Positions 9,294-17,871 of a DNA stretch of 64,000 nucleotides are shown here, piece by piece. Position 1 is the first letter of the stretch. The number at the start of each line of letters is the position of its first letter. The DNA is from Streptomyces lasiicapitis (GTDB lineage: Bacteria; Actinomycetota; Actinomycetes; Streptomycetales; Streptomycetaceae): assembly GCF_014646335.1 (NCBI RefSeq), contig NZ_BMNG01000012.1:142747-206746 (forward strand). Reading direction: 5' to 3'. Below the pieces are notes generated by a model. The model saw nothing but the letters and a program-made list of their open reading frames with translations, made no database searches and was not told the origin of the DNA. The position numbers and the translations under genes are program-made.

Positions 9294-9308
9294 CCCTGGA
9301 ATCCAGGG
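9294..9308. promoter_or_regulatory. 15-nt palindrome in the divergent promoter region
   Basis: CCCTGG-AAT-CCAGGG is a perfect inverted repeat 35 nt upstream of the DUF948-like start and about 140 nt before the STAND ATPase. It could be an operator or a small transcript hairpin; no regulator can be assigned. Confidence 0.35.
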
Positions 9309-9367
9309 TCGCCGAACGTCGAAAAGTCGTCCTCCGACCCTATCGCGCCGGGGCCCCGGCTCCGTAC

Positions 9368-9397
9368 CGCATTACCGACCCGCATTACCGCATGCGG
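9368..9397. repeat. direct repeat plus palindrome upstream of the STAND ATPase
   Basis: The 10-mer CGCATTACCG occurs at 9368-9377 and 9381-9390 (13-nt period), and the second copy runs into the palindrome CCGCATGCGG (9388-9397). It sits 50-80 nt upstream of the ATPase start, where a regulator site would be expected. No further support. Confidence 0.5.
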
Positions 9398-9446
9398 CGC
9401 TTGGCCGTGGGGTTACGCGCGAGCCGGGACGAAGTGATTGTACGGA

Positions 9447-11690
9447 ATGCTTACGCCTGAGTACGCTCCGTACCTCATGCGACGCTCTCAGCGCCCCGAC
9501 GACCGTCGGAACGATTCCTCCGCCCGCTCCCGCGGCTGTCCGCCCGTGCCGGGGAACCTCCCGGCCGAGCTGACCGCCTTCGTCGGCCGCACCGCCGAAC
9601 TGGCGGCGCTGCGCACGGCGTTGGTGTCCGCGCGGCTCGTCACCGTGACGGGCGTCGGCGGGGTGGGCAAGTCGCGCCTCGCCGCGCGGGTGGCCGCGGA
9701 GATCGGACCGCGCGACGGCGCCTGGCTGGTGGAGCTCGCGCAGGTGCGCGATCCCGAGCTGGTGGAGCACGCCGTGGCGAGCGCCCTCGACCTCACGGAT
9801 CACACCCGTCGTTCGCCCCGGCAGGTGCTCCTCGACCGGCTGGCCGGACGCGAACTGCTGCTGATCGTCGACGGGTTCGAGCACCTGGTGGACGCGACGG
9901 CCTCGCTGGTGCGGGATCTGCTGCTGCGCTGCCCGGGCCTGCGCGTGCTCGCCGCCGGGCGCAGGCCGCTGGACACGACGGGTGAGCGCGTGATGCCGCT
10001 GGCGCCGATGCCGGAGCAGGACGCGGCCGAGCTGTTCACCGACCGGGCGGCGTCCTGCCTGCCTGGCTTCGCCCCGGCGGGCCGCGACCGCGCCGACGTG
10101 CTCGAGCTGTGCCGCCGCCTCGACGGCATCCCGCTGGCCCTGGAACTGGCGGCGGGGCGGCTGCGGGCCCTGTCCCCCGGCCAGCTCCTTGCCCGCCTGG
10201 ACGACCGCTTCCGGCTGCTCGCCGGTGCGCCGCGCGATGTGCCGCCGCGGCACCAGACGCTGCGTACGGCGATCGGCTGGAGCCATGAGCTGTGCACGGC
10301 GCGGGAGCGGCTGCTGTGGGCGCGGCTTTCCGTCTTCTCCGGGCCGTTCGACCTGGAGGCGGTCGAGTACGTGTGCAGCGGCGACGGCCTGCACGCCGAC
10401 GACGTCCTCGACGTGCTCGACGAGTTGCTCGCGCAGTCCGTGGTGTCCCGCGAGGAGAGCCCCACGGGCGTGCGCTACCGCATGCTCGACACGGTCCGGG
10501 CGTACGGCGCGGAGTGGCTGGAGGCGGCCGGGGACGCGGCGCGGATGCGGCGCCGGCACCGCGACTGGTACATGGGGCTGGCCACCTGGTGCGAGCTGGA
10601 CTGGTTCTCGCCCCGGCAGGCGGAGGTCGCGACCCTCGTCGAGTGCGAGCTGCCGAATCTGCGGGCGGCCCTCGAGTTCTGTCTGACCGATCCCGAAGAG
10701 ACGCACCTGGGCCAGTATCTGGCGGGCACGCTGTGGTTCTGCTGGGTGGGCTGCGGGCGGCTCGCGGAGGGCAGGCACTGGCTGGACCGGGCCGTGGAGC
10801 TGGACGGCGCGCACGAGGACTCGCGGCTCAAGGCGCTGTGGGTGCTCGGCTATGTGGCGATCCTGCAGGGCGACACGGTGCCCGCGCTGTGCGCGCTCCA
10901 GGAGTGCCAGGACACGGCGGAGCGCACGGGCAGCGCCGTCGCCACGGCGTACGCGGTGCACCGCCTGGGCTGTCTCGCCCTCGTCACGGACGACATGCCG
11001 CGCGCGGAGCGGCTGCTGCGCACGGCACTTGAGCAGTACCGGCAGCTCGGCGAGCTGAACAGCAATGTCCTGATGGGCCAGGTCGAGCTGGCGATGGCGC
11101 TGGCTTTCCAGGGCGCGCTCGGGGACGCGGTGGAGCTGTGCGAGGACGTCCGCCGGGTCTGCGAGGACCACGGGGAGCGCTGGGCGCTCGCGTACGCGCT
11201 GTACGTCCTCGGCTACGCGGCCTGGACACGCGGCGAACAGGGTCACGCGCGGGACCTGGTCACCCGGTGCCTCGACCTGGACCACGCCTTCCACGACCTG
11301 CTCGGCACGGTGCTCGCGGTCGAACTCCTCGCGCTGTTCACGGTGTCGGAGGGGGACGCCGCGGAGGCGGCGGTGCTGCAGGGGGTGGCGGCGCGGATCT
11401 GGCCGTCGGTGGGTCTGCCGCTGTTCGGCTCGGAGCACTTCGGCGGCCCGCACGCGCTGTGCGAGGCGCGGGCCCGGCAGCGCCTCGGCGACGAGGGGTA
11501 CGAGTGGTACGTACGGGCCGGGACCGAGCTCGCCCCCGATGTGGCGGTGTCGCGGGCGCTGCGCCGGCAGCGGGTGGCGGCTGAGTCGCGCCGTCCGGGC
11601 CGGGGCGAGGCGGCCCTGCCGCCGCAGGCCCCGGAAACGCGCGAACCCGCCGCCTCCCCGACCACAAGGGGCGGGGAGACGGCGGGCTGA
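9447..11690 (+). CDS. STAND-type ATPase with TPR-like repeats, no visible DNA-binding domain
   Basis: It has 747 residues. The NB-ARC-like core has Walker A GVGGVGKSRLA (69-79), Walker B LLLIVDGFEHL (137-147) and the GIPLALELAAGRL motif (about 227-239). A winged-helix-like segment (about 250-370) and a long helical, TPR-like region to about 690 follow. It resembles the ATPase half of LuxR/AfsR-family regulators, but no HTH follows; the C-terminus is a Pro/Ala/Arg tail. Role unknown: signal-responsive switch or scaffold. The start is uncertain: TTG 9438, ATG 9447 and ATG 9477 are in frame and none has a strong RBS. It is divergent from the alaS group and convergent with rpsD. Confidence 0.85.
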   Translation: MLTPEYAPYLMRRSQRPDDRRNDSSARSRGCPPVPGNLPAELTAFVGRTAELAALRTALVSARLVTVTGVGGVGKSRLAARVAAEIGPRDGAWLVELAQVRDPELVEHAVASALDLTDHTRRSPRQVLLDRLAGRELLLIVDGFEHLVDATASLVRDLLLRCPGLRVLAAGRRPLDTTGERVMPLAPMPEQDAAELFTDRAASCLPGFAPAGRDRADVLELCRRLDGIPLALELAAGRLRALSPGQLLARLDDRFRLLAGAPRDVPPRHQTLRTAIGWSHELCTARERLLWARLSVFSGPFDLEAVEYVCSGDGLHADDVLDVLDELLAQSVVSREESPTGVRYRMLDTVRAYGAEWLEAAGDAARMRRRHRDWYMGLATWCELDWFSPRQAEVATLVECELPNLRAALEFCLTDPEETHLGQYLAGTLWFCWVGCGRLAEGRHWLDRAVELDGAHEDSRLKALWVLGYVAILQGDTVPALCALQECQDTAERTGSAVATAYAVHRLGCLALVTDDMPRAERLLRTALEQYRQLGELNSNVLMGQVELAMALAFQGALGDAVELCEDVRRVCEDHGERWALAYALYVLGYAAWTRGEQGHARDLVTRCLDLDHAFHDLLGTVLAVELLALFTVSEGDAAEAAVLQGVAARIWPSVGLPLFGSEHFGGPHALCEARARQRLGDEGYEWYVRAGTELAPDVAVSRALRRQRVAAESRRPGRGEAALPPQAPETREPAASPTTRGGETAG
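11646..11686. terminator. bidirectional hairpin between the STAND gene and rpsD
   Basis: A 15-bp stem with one mismatch (CCCGCCGCCTCCCCG with CGGGGAGACGGCGGG, 11-nt loop) lies inside the last codons of the STAND gene. Two further palindromes follow (CAGGAAATTCCTG at 11692-11704; CCTGCGCCGCAGG at 11710-11722). No U-tract. Probably terminates both convergent genes. Confidence 0.7.
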
Positions 11691-11740
11691 GCAGGAAATT
11701 CCTGCGATACCTGCGCCGCAGGCGAGGGTTTACGTCCGGA

Positions 11741-12355
11741 TCAGCGGGCGTAGTACTCGACGACGAGCTGCTCGTCGCAGATCACGGGGATCTCCTTGCG
11801 GTTCGGCTCGCGGTCCAGGCGGAAGGCCAGGGCCTTCAGGTTCACCTGGAGGTAGCGCGGGGTCTCACCGTCGGCGGCGAAGCCACCCTCGCGGGCGACC
11901 TCGAACAGCGGCTTCTGACGGCTGCGCTCGCGGACCATGACGACGTCGTCCGGCTTGACACGGAAGGACGGCTTGTCGACCTTCTGGCCGTTGACCTCGA
12001 TGTGGCCGTGGACGACCATCTGGCGGGCCTGGTAGATCGTGCGGGCGATGCCCGAACGCAGAACCAGGGCGTCGAGACGACGCTCCAGCTCGATGACCAG
12101 GGCCTCACCGGTCTTGCCCTGGGTCTTGGCGGCACGCTCGTAGGCGCGGACGAGCTGACGCTCGGACACGTCGTACTGCGCGCGCAGCCGCTGCTTCTCG
12201 AGCAGACGGACCTTGTAGTCCGAGTTCTGCTTGCGGCCGCGGCCGTGCTCGCCCGGCGGGTAGGGGCGGGCCTCGAAGTACTTGACGGCCTTCGGGGTCA
12301 GCGCGATGCCAAGAGCACGCGACTTCTTGACCTTGGGGCGGGACTGGTTCGGCAT
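11741..12355 (-). CDS. rpsD: 30S ribosomal protein S4
   Basis: Primary 16S rRNA-binding protein of the small subunit. It has 204 residues, the usual actinobacterial length. It starts MNQSRPKVKKSR-like (here MPNQSRPKVKKSR), with the N-terminal basic region, GEHGRGRKQ, and the S4 RNA-binding domain (RRLDALVLRSGIA, MVVHGHIEVNGQKV). This start was chosen over in-frame upstream codons because AGAGGTG lies 5-11 nt before it. It stands alone here, away from the main ribosomal operons. The N-terminal Cys knuckle of some S4 proteins is absent, as in Cys-minus paralogs. Confidence 0.97.
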   Translation of the reverse strand: MPNQSRPKVKKSRALGIALTPKAVKYFEARPYPPGEHGRGRKQNSDYKVRLLEKQRLRAQYDVSERQLVRAYERAAKTQGKTGEALVIELERRLDALVLRSGIARTIYQARQMVVHGHIEVNGQKVDKPSFRVKPDDVVMVRERSRQKPLFEVAREGGFAADGETPRYLQVNLKALAFRLDREPNRKEIPVICDEQLVVEYYAR

Positions 12356-12684
12356 GAACCAAACACCTCTGCTTTTCTGTACGGATTCGGCTTCACCAGG
12401 GTTAGGGGAGGTCGCATCCGCAGCCTGGGAAACCCGGCGGGTCCGGTCGGACTCACCTGGCAGCCGTTCCCTGGTCTGGGCACTATGTGCAGCACGCGAG
12501 TGGCCCACCGGCCGTGTCCCGGGATCCGGGAGGGTGGTGGGCTGCCCGCGACACCTTCGACGGTGCGCGACGCTCCTGGAACTCCCTGCCCGGGGGCGGG
12601 GGCTCCGGCTGGATGTCCCGTTCTGGTGGTGCCGGTACGAGACCGGACACGGGACGCAGCACTCCGAGGGATTCTACAGGGCGG
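12356..12684. other. 329-nt intergenic region, rarA 3' side to rpsD leader
   Basis: No credible gene. It holds a probable rarA terminator (12615-12655) and, nearer rpsD, a nested hairpin with GCCCACC/GGTGGGC arms at 12503-12542 enclosing a GATCC-centred stem. That hairpin could be part of the rpsD leader. I recognise no known S4 autoregulatory motif. Confidence 0.6.
12615..12655. terminator. branched hairpin downstream of rarA
   Basis: Outer arms GTCCCGT/ACGGGAC enclose an inner stem CCGGT-ACGAG-ACCGG (12632-12646). It is positioned about 30 nt past the rarA stop. No U-tract; likely terminator. Confidence 0.5.
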
Positions 12685-14037
12685 TCAGGACCGCTTGCGA
12701 CCGAGGTGCTTTCTGGTCCACTCGACGGCGTCGGCGTACCGGGCCTCGGCGCCGTGCCTGGTGGGGGTGTAGTACTCGCGGTCCCGCAGGGCCTCCGGGG
12801 CGTACTCCTGTGCGGCGATGCCCTCGGGCAGGTCGTGCGGATAGACGTAGCCCTGGGCGTGGCCCAGCTTGGCCGCGCCCTTGTAGTGGCCGTCGCGCAG
12901 GTGGGGCGGGACAGGGCCCGCGTGGCCCTTGCGGACGTCTTCCAGGGCGGCGCCTATGGCGGTCGTCGCGGCGTTCGACTTGGGGGCCAGGGCCAGGGCG
13001 ATCGTGGCGTGGCTGAGGGTCAGGGCCGCTTCCGGGAAGCCGATCATGGCGACGGCCTGGGCGGCGGCGACGGCGGTGGGCAGGGCCGTCGGGTCGGCGA
13101 GGCCGATGTCCTCGCTGGCGGAGATCATCAGGCGGCGGGCGATGAACCGGGGGTCCTCGCCGGCCTCGATCATGCGGGCCAGATAGTGCAGGGCCGCGTC
13201 CACGTCCGAGCCGCGGATGGACTTGATCAGGGCGCTCGCGACGTCGTAGTGCTGGTCCCCCGCGCGGTCGTACTTCACGGCCGCGCGGTCGACCGACTCC
13301 TCCAAGGTCTGGAGCGTGAGCTCCTTCTCGCCCTTGGAGAGGGCCGAGCCCGCGCCCGCTTCGAGGGCGGTGAGCGCGCGGCGGGCGTCGCCGCCCGCGA
13401 TCCGCAGGAGATGCTCCTCGGCGTCCTCGGGCAGGGTGACGGCGCCGCCGAGGCCGCGCTCGTCGGTGAGGGCCCGCTGGAGCAGTCCGCGCAGGTCGTC
13501 GTCCGTGAGCGGTTCGAGGGTGAGCAGCAGGGAGCGGGACAGGAGCGGGGAGATCACCGAGAAGTACGGGTTCTCCGTCGTCGCGGCGATGAGCGTCACC
13601 CATCGGTTCTCCACCGCCGGGAGCAGCGAGTCCTGCTGGGCCTTGCTGAAGCGGTGGATCTCGTCGAGGAAGAGGACGGTCTCCTTGCCGTGGCCGCCCA
13701 TGGCGCGGCGGGCGCCGTCGATGACCGCGCGGACCTCCTTGACGCCCGCGGTGATCGCGGAGAGCTCCACGAAGCGCTTGTTGGTCGCCTTGGAGACGAC
13801 GTACGCCAGGGTCGTCTTGCCGATGCCGGGCGGGCCCCACAGGAACACCGACGACGGCCCGGCGGGGCCGCCGCTGCCCTCGACGAGGCGGCGCAGCGGC
13901 GATCCGGGGCGCAGCAGATGCTGCTGTCCGACGACTTCGTCGAGGGTGCGCGGGCGCATCCGGACCGCCAGCGGACTCGCGGACGGGTCCTTCTCCTGGC
14001 GGTCTTCTGCTGCGGCGGTGAACAGGTCGGGCTCCAC
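12685..14037 (-). CDS. rarA: replication-associated recombination protein A (MgsA/RarA AAA+ ATPase)
   Basis: Clamp-loader-like AAA+ ATPase acting at stalled replication forks. It has 450 residues. A short N-terminal PIP-like stretch (MEPDLFTAA) and RMRPRTLDEVVGQQHLL precede Walker A GPPGIGKTTLA (68-78) and Walker B LFLDEIHRF (122-130). Sensor ATTENPYF and the C-terminal tetramerisation domain with ASEDIGLADP and GYVYPHDLP follow. The GTG start is set by the conserved N-terminus. It is encoded upstream of rpsD on the same strand. Complete. Confidence 0.96.
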   Translation of the reverse strand: MEPDLFTAAAEDRQEKDPSASPLAVRMRPRTLDEVVGQQHLLRPGSPLRRLVEGSGGPAGPSSVFLWGPPGIGKTTLAYVVSKATNKRFVELSAITAGVKEVRAVIDGARRAMGGHGKETVLFLDEIHRFSKAQQDSLLPAVENRWVTLIAATTENPYFSVISPLLSRSLLLTLEPLTDDDLRGLLQRALTDERGLGGAVTLPEDAEEHLLRIAGGDARRALTALEAGAGSALSKGEKELTLQTLEESVDRAAVKYDRAGDQHYDVASALIKSIRGSDVDAALHYLARMIEAGEDPRFIARRLMISASEDIGLADPTALPTAVAAAQAVAMIGFPEAALTLSHATIALALAPKSNAATTAIGAALEDVRKGHAGPVPPHLRDGHYKGAAKLGHAQGYVYPHDLPEGIAAQEYAPEALRDREYYTPTRHGAEARYADAVEWTRKHLGRKRS

Positions 14038-14056
14038 GTCGAAAACCCTATGTCAC

Positions 14057-14140
14057 CCCACTGACAACCGGTCCTGGCCCACTGACAGCCGACCCTGGCG
14101 GCCTCGGACCCGGCGGCCTCGGATCCGGCGGCCTCACACC
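14057..14140. repeat. two tandem arrays at the 3' end of the VKOR gene
   Basis: Two 21-nt units (14057-14077, 14078-14098; 18 of 21 identical) are followed by three 15-nt units (14096-14110, 14111-14125, 14126-14140). The last unit carries the VKOR stop; read on the minus strand, its TGA is CGA in the next two units. See findings. Confidence 0.85.
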
Positions 14141-14787
14141 CAGAGGTCGGAGCCCCACCGCGTAAGAATCAGCATCGCGATGACACCGATGTGCATGACC
14201 GGCAGGGCCCAGGTGAAGTCCTCGAAGAAGGTCTTCAGCCAGCCGGGCGCGGGCAGGAAGCCCTGGCGCACGTTGAACGCCGTGACGTACCAGAACATCA
14301 GGATCGTGGCGACCCAGGCCAGGCAGCACCACAGGCACAGCGCGTTGATGCGGTACAGCGACTGGAACATCAGCCAGGTGCAGAATCCGACGCCGAAGAG
14401 CGTGCCCGCGTTGAACGTGAGCCAGTACCAGCGCGGGAACCGCGCCCGCCCCAGCAGGCTCATCCCGACACCGATCACGACGGCGTACGCGGCGAGGCCC
14501 AGCATCGGGTTCGGGAACCCGAACGCCTCCGCCTGGTCGCTCTTCATGATGCTGCCGCAGGCCACGACCGGGTTGATGCTGCAGCCCGGCTGGAAGTTCG
14601 GGTCCTTCAGCAGCTCGAACTTGTCGAGCGTGATGATCCAGGAGGCGAGCAGTCCGGCCGCACCGGTGATCACGAGAAGCAGCGCAAGGGCTCGGCTGCC
14701 ACCGGCCGCCCCCGGCACGTCCTCGTGATCCGCGCCTGCCGCGGCGCCGTCCTTCACTGGCTGCTTCACTGACATCGGTTTGCTCAT
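14134..14787 (-). CDS. vitamin K epoxide reductase (VKOR) family membrane protein
   Basis: Quinone-linked thiol oxidase that would recycle a DsbA-like oxidase during disulfide formation. It has 217 residues and about five transmembrane helices. The loop cysteines C69 and C77 (PGCSINPVVACGS) and the active-site CLWC (151-154) are present. ATG 14787 was chosen over ATG 14829 (adds 14 poorly hydrophobic residues); a shorter start at 14775 is possible. No clear RBS at any of them. It is divergent from the ABC exporter module and shares the intergenic region with its palindromic operator. The 3' end lies in a tandem repeat. Confidence 0.9.
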   Translation of the reverse strand: MSKPMSVKQPVKDGAAAGADHEDVPGAAGGSRALALLLVITGAAGLLASWIITLDKFELLKDPNFQPGCSINPVVACGSIMKSDQAEAFGFPNPMLGLAAYAVVIGVGMSLLGRARFPRWYWLTFNAGTLFGVGFCTWLMFQSLYRINALCLWCCLAWVATILMFWYVTAFNVRQGFLPAPGWLKTFFEDFTWALPVMHIGVIAMLILTRWGSDLWV

Positions 14788-14848
14788 CACGCCGTTCCGT
14801 CGCTCGTGGTGGCCTGCAGGCAGGGTCATTGTGCCGTACGTGCCTGTG

Positions 14849-14868
14849 TGTCCACCGTTCGGTGGACA
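14849..14868. promoter_or_regulatory. perfect 20-nt palindromic operator candidate
   Basis: TGTCCACCG-TT-CGGTGGACA is a perfect inverted repeat in the divergent region between the VKOR gene and the ABC exporter, 56 nt upstream of the exporter ATG. LuxR/NarL-type response regulators bind such dyads, and one is encoded at the end of this module, so autoregulation is likely but inferred. Confidence 0.65.
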
Positions 14869-14924
14869 TCACCAGGTACGGATGGTGGTCCCGCGGCGTT
14901 CGCTCCGGCGGCAGGCTGGAATTC

Positions 14925-15812
14925 ATGACGACACAGGTGAATCAACTCGCCGTCGACGTCCGGGGGCTGCGCAAGAGGTACGGGCCCGTTCCGGCTGTCG
15001 ACGGCATCGATCTGGCGGTCCGGCACGGCGAGGTCTTCGGCGTCCTCGGGCCCAACGGCGCGGGCAAGTCCACGACCGTCGAGATCCTGCAGGGCCATCG
15101 GTCCCGGGACGAGGGCGAGGTCTCCGTCCTGGGCGCCGACCCGGCGACGGCCGGCCGCGCGTGGCGTGCCCGCGTCGGCATCGTGTGGCAGGACGAGTCC
15201 GCCCCGGCCGAGCTCACGGTGCGCGAGACGGTACGCCACTTCGCCCGCTACTACGCCCGCCCGCGCTCTCCGGAGGACGTCATCGCGATGGTGGGCCTCC
15301 AGGAGAAGGCCGACAGCCGCCTCAAGGCGCTCTCCGGAGGCCAGCGCCGCCGTCTCGACGTGGCACTCGGCATCGTCGGCGACCCGGGCCTGCTCCTGCT
15401 CGACGAGCCGACGACGGGCTTCGACCCGGCCGCCCGCCACCGCTTCTGGGACGTGATCCGCGGCCTTGCGGACGAGGGCACCACCGTCGTCCTCACCACG
15501 CACTATCTCCAGGAGGCCGAGGCGCTCGCCGACCGCCTCGTGGTGATCGCCCGGGGCCGCGTGGTCGCCGAGGGCGAGCCCGCCGCCCTGCGCCGACGCT
15601 ACGGCGAGGAAGCCACCGTCGGGTGGACCGAGCCCGACGGCCGCACGCGCGAATTCCGCACCAAGACCCCGACCAGGACCGTCGCCGAACTGATGAGCCG
15701 CTTCGACGGCGAGGTCCCCGGCCTGCGGATCGTCCGCCCGAGCCTGGAGGACGTGTATCTCCGCCTGACCGGGCAGGACGGCGGACCGGCCGCACAGGAA
15801 GGCGAGCGATGA
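14925..15812 (+). CDS. ABC transporter ATP-binding protein
   Basis: Nucleotide-binding subunit of an ABC-2-type exporter. It has 295 residues. Walker A GPNGAGKST is at 42-50, the Q-loop VWQDE near 88-92, signature LSGGQRRR at 136-143, Walker B LLLLDEPTTGFD at 156-167, and the H-loop in LTTHYLQEAEA. A C-terminal extension of about 80 residues is typical of the DrrA-like drug/antibiotic class. The ATG was picked because homology starts directly after it. The stop overlaps the permease start by 4 nt. Substrate unknown. Confidence 0.95.
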   Translation: MTTQVNQLAVDVRGLRKRYGPVPAVDGIDLAVRHGEVFGVLGPNGAGKSTTVEILQGHRSRDEGEVSVLGADPATAGRAWRARVGIVWQDESAPAELTVRETVRHFARYYARPRSPEDVIAMVGLQEKADSRLKALSGGQRRRLDVALGIVGDPGLLLLDEPTTGFDPAARHRFWDVIRGLADEGTTVVLTTHYLQEAEALADRLVVIARGRVVAEGEPAALRRRYGEEATVGWTEPDGRTREFRTKTPTRTVAELMSRFDGEVPGLRIVRPSLEDVYLRLTGQDGGPAAQEGER

Positions 15813-16657
15813 CCACGACGACCCCGCGCGACGTGCCCCGGACCACCACCGCCGAACGGCTTCCCGGGGCCTGGCAGCTCGGGCTGCATCGGGGCGCGCT
15901 GGAGCTCAGGCAGTTCTTCCGCCAGCGCGAACAGGGTGTGTTCACGTTCGCGTTCCCTGTGGTGCTGCTCTTCCTGTTCGCGTCGATCTTCCAGGACGAC
16001 GTGGAGGGCGCGGGCATCACCGCCGCACAGCTCTATGTCGCCGCGATGATCGGCGCGGGCATCATGTCCGTCAGCTTCCAGTCCCTCGGCATCGGCATCG
16101 CGTTGGAGCGTGACGAGCATGTGCTGCGGCGTCTGCGGGGCACGCCGATGCCCCCGGCGGCGTACTTCTTGGGGAAAGTCTGGCTCGTCCTGGTCACCGG
16201 CTTCCTCGAGACCGCGCTCCTGCTCGCCGCGGGCGCGACGATGTTCGACCTGGACCTGCCCACCTCCCCGGGGAAGTGGCTCACCTTCGCCTGGATATTC
16301 GTGCTCGGTCTGACGGGCTGCGCGCTGCTCGGCGTCGCGGTCAGCAGCGTCCCGCGGTCCGGCCGCAGCGCCTCGTCCGTGGTCGTCCTGCCCTTCCTGG
16401 TGCTGCAGTTCATCTCCGGTGTCTACATAGCCATCGACACGGTTCCCGACTGGATGCTGACGCTCGGCGCGCTGTTCCCGCTCAAGTGGATGTGCCAGGG
16501 CTTCCGCGGAGTGTTCCTGCCCGAGTCCGCCCAAGTCCTGGAGCAGGCGGGGAGTTGGGAGTACGGACGCATCGCCCTGGTGCTCGCCGCCTGGTGCGTC
16601 GGAGGATTGGCGCTGTGTCTGTTGACCTTCCGCTGGAAGAACAAGTCCGACGGGTGA
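15809..16657 (+). CDS. ABC-2 type transporter permease
   Basis: Membrane subunit of the exporter. It has 282 residues with six predicted helices: about 45-63 (FTFAFPVVLLFLFASIF), 75-95, 120-143, 155-178, 190-212 and 252-275. The family-typical ERDEHVLRRLRGTPMP segment sits in the cytosolic loop, and GVYIAIDTVPDWM before the last helix. The ATG overlaps the ATPase stop (ATGA) and its own stop overlaps the kinase start (GTGA). A polypeptide, lipid or drug substrate cannot be told apart. Confidence 0.93.
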   Translation: MTTTTPRDVPRTTTAERLPGAWQLGLHRGALELRQFFRQREQGVFTFAFPVVLLFLFASIFQDDVEGAGITAAQLYVAAMIGAGIMSVSFQSLGIGIALERDEHVLRRLRGTPMPPAAYFLGKVWLVLVTGFLETALLLAAGATMFDLDLPTSPGKWLTFAWIFVLGLTGCALLGVAVSSVPRSGRSASSVVVLPFLVLQFISGVYIAIDTVPDWMLTLGALFPLKWMCQGFRGVFLPESAQVLEQAGSWEYGRIALVLAAWCVGGLALCLLTFRWKNKSDG

Positions 16658-17871
16658 GCGAAGCGCCCCGGACCCGGGCCAAGTCCATGTGGGACCGCGG
16701 CTTCCTGTTCTGGGACTGCTACTTCGCCGTGGTGTGGGCCGGGGCGCTGGTCCTTGCGCTCTCCGCCGAGGCACCCGACCGGGCCGTGCGCTCGGCCTGC
16801 GTCGCGCTGATCGTGCTGCTGCTCGCCTGGTACGTCGCCGATGGGCGCGCGGTGCTGCTCACCGACGGCGCCGACCAGCGCGGGACCGTGCGCTATCTCG
16901 CTGTCGCCACGGCCCTGTTCGCGGGAGCCGGCATCCTCGTGACCGAGACGCGGCTGCTGACCTTCGCGCTGGTGCCCCAGTGCTTCATCGCCCTGCGGCT
17001 GCCCCGCGCCGTCGTGGCGGTCACCGCCATCACGGTGGTGCCAGTGGCGGGCTGGGCGCTGCTGTGGCGGCCGGACGCGCAGGACGTCTTCCTCAACTCC
17101 GTGGGCGCCGCCGTGTCCCTGGCCTTCAGCACCGCGATCGGCACATGGATCATCCGCATCATCGCGCAGAGCCAGGAGCGCGCCGATCTCATCGCGGAGC
17201 TGCAAGCCAGCCGTGAGGAGGTCGCCCGGCTCTCCGCGGAACGCGGCGCCCTCGCCGAACGCGAGCGCATGTCCCGCGAGATCCACGACACCCTCGCGCA
17301 AGGCTTCACCAGCCTGCTGATGCTCGTCCAGGCCGTCGAGGCGGAGCTGGACCGTGACGTGGGCACCGCCCGCCGCCACCTGGACCTGATGCAGGCCACG
17401 GCCCGGCAGAACCTCGCGGAGGCACGGGCTCTGGTGGCCGGGCGCGCACCGGCCGACCTCGACGGCGGCTCACTGCCGGACGCGGTGCGGCGCCTGGCCG
17501 CCCGGCACGGGGCCGCCGTCACGGTCACCGGCACGGCCGCGGCGCTGCCCCCCGCCCTCGAAGTCGTGGCCCTGCGCGCCTGCCAGGAGTCGCTGGCCAA
17601 CGCGGCCAAGCACGCGGGGCCCGCCGCCGCGGTGTCCGTCGCGCTCACCTACACGGAGGGCTCGCTCACGCTGACGGTCCGGGACACGGGGCTCGGCTTC
17701 GACAGGAAAGTGCGTCCGGAGGGCTTCGGTCTGCGTGGACTGCGCGCACGCGCCGCCGAGGTCAGCGGCACGGCCGACGTCGTCAGCGCTCCCGGCGAAG
17801 GCACCACCGTCACGGTCGAGCTCCCCGTCCCCGAGCAGAGCCCCCCGGTTCCCGAGAGGACTCCCCTGTGA
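16654..17871 (+). CDS. NarL-family sensor histidine kinase
   Basis: Two-component sensor. It has 405 residues: about five N-terminal helices (residues 17-170) with little extracellular loop, a short coiled coil, the HisKA_3 box SREIHDTLAQGFTSLL with phospho-acceptor H211, and a HATPase domain with ACQESLANAAKHA (N box) and DTGLGF (G1). The membrane-buried sensor suggests detection of membrane state or a transporter partner, as in DesK/LiaS-type kinases. The GTG overlapping the permease stop was chosen; ATG 16687 is an alternative. It overlaps the response regulator by 4 nt. Confidence 0.94.
   Translation: MSEAPRTRAKSMWDRGFLFWDCYFAVVWAGALVLALSAEAPDRAVRSACVALIVLLLAWYVADGRAVLLTDGADQRGTVRYLAVATALFAGAGILVTETRLLTFALVPQCFIALRLPRAVVAVTAITVVPVAGWALLWRPDAQDVFLNSVGAAVSLAFSTAIGTWIIRIIAQSQERADLIAELQASREEVARLSAERGALAERERMSREIHDTLAQGFTSLLMLVQAVEAELDRDVGTARRHLDLMQATARQNLAEARALVAGRAPADLDGGSLPDAVRRLAARHGAAVTVTGTAAALPPALEVVALRACQESLANAAKHAGPAAAVSVALTYTEGSLTLTVRDTGLGFDRKVRPEGFGLRGLRARAAEVSGTADVVSAPGEGTTVTVELPVPEQSPPVPERTPL

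Noticed and set aside
9372..11453. 693-codon open frame opposite the STAND ATPase
   Set aside because: Arg/Pro-rich nonsense composition; the plus-strand Walker motifs decide.
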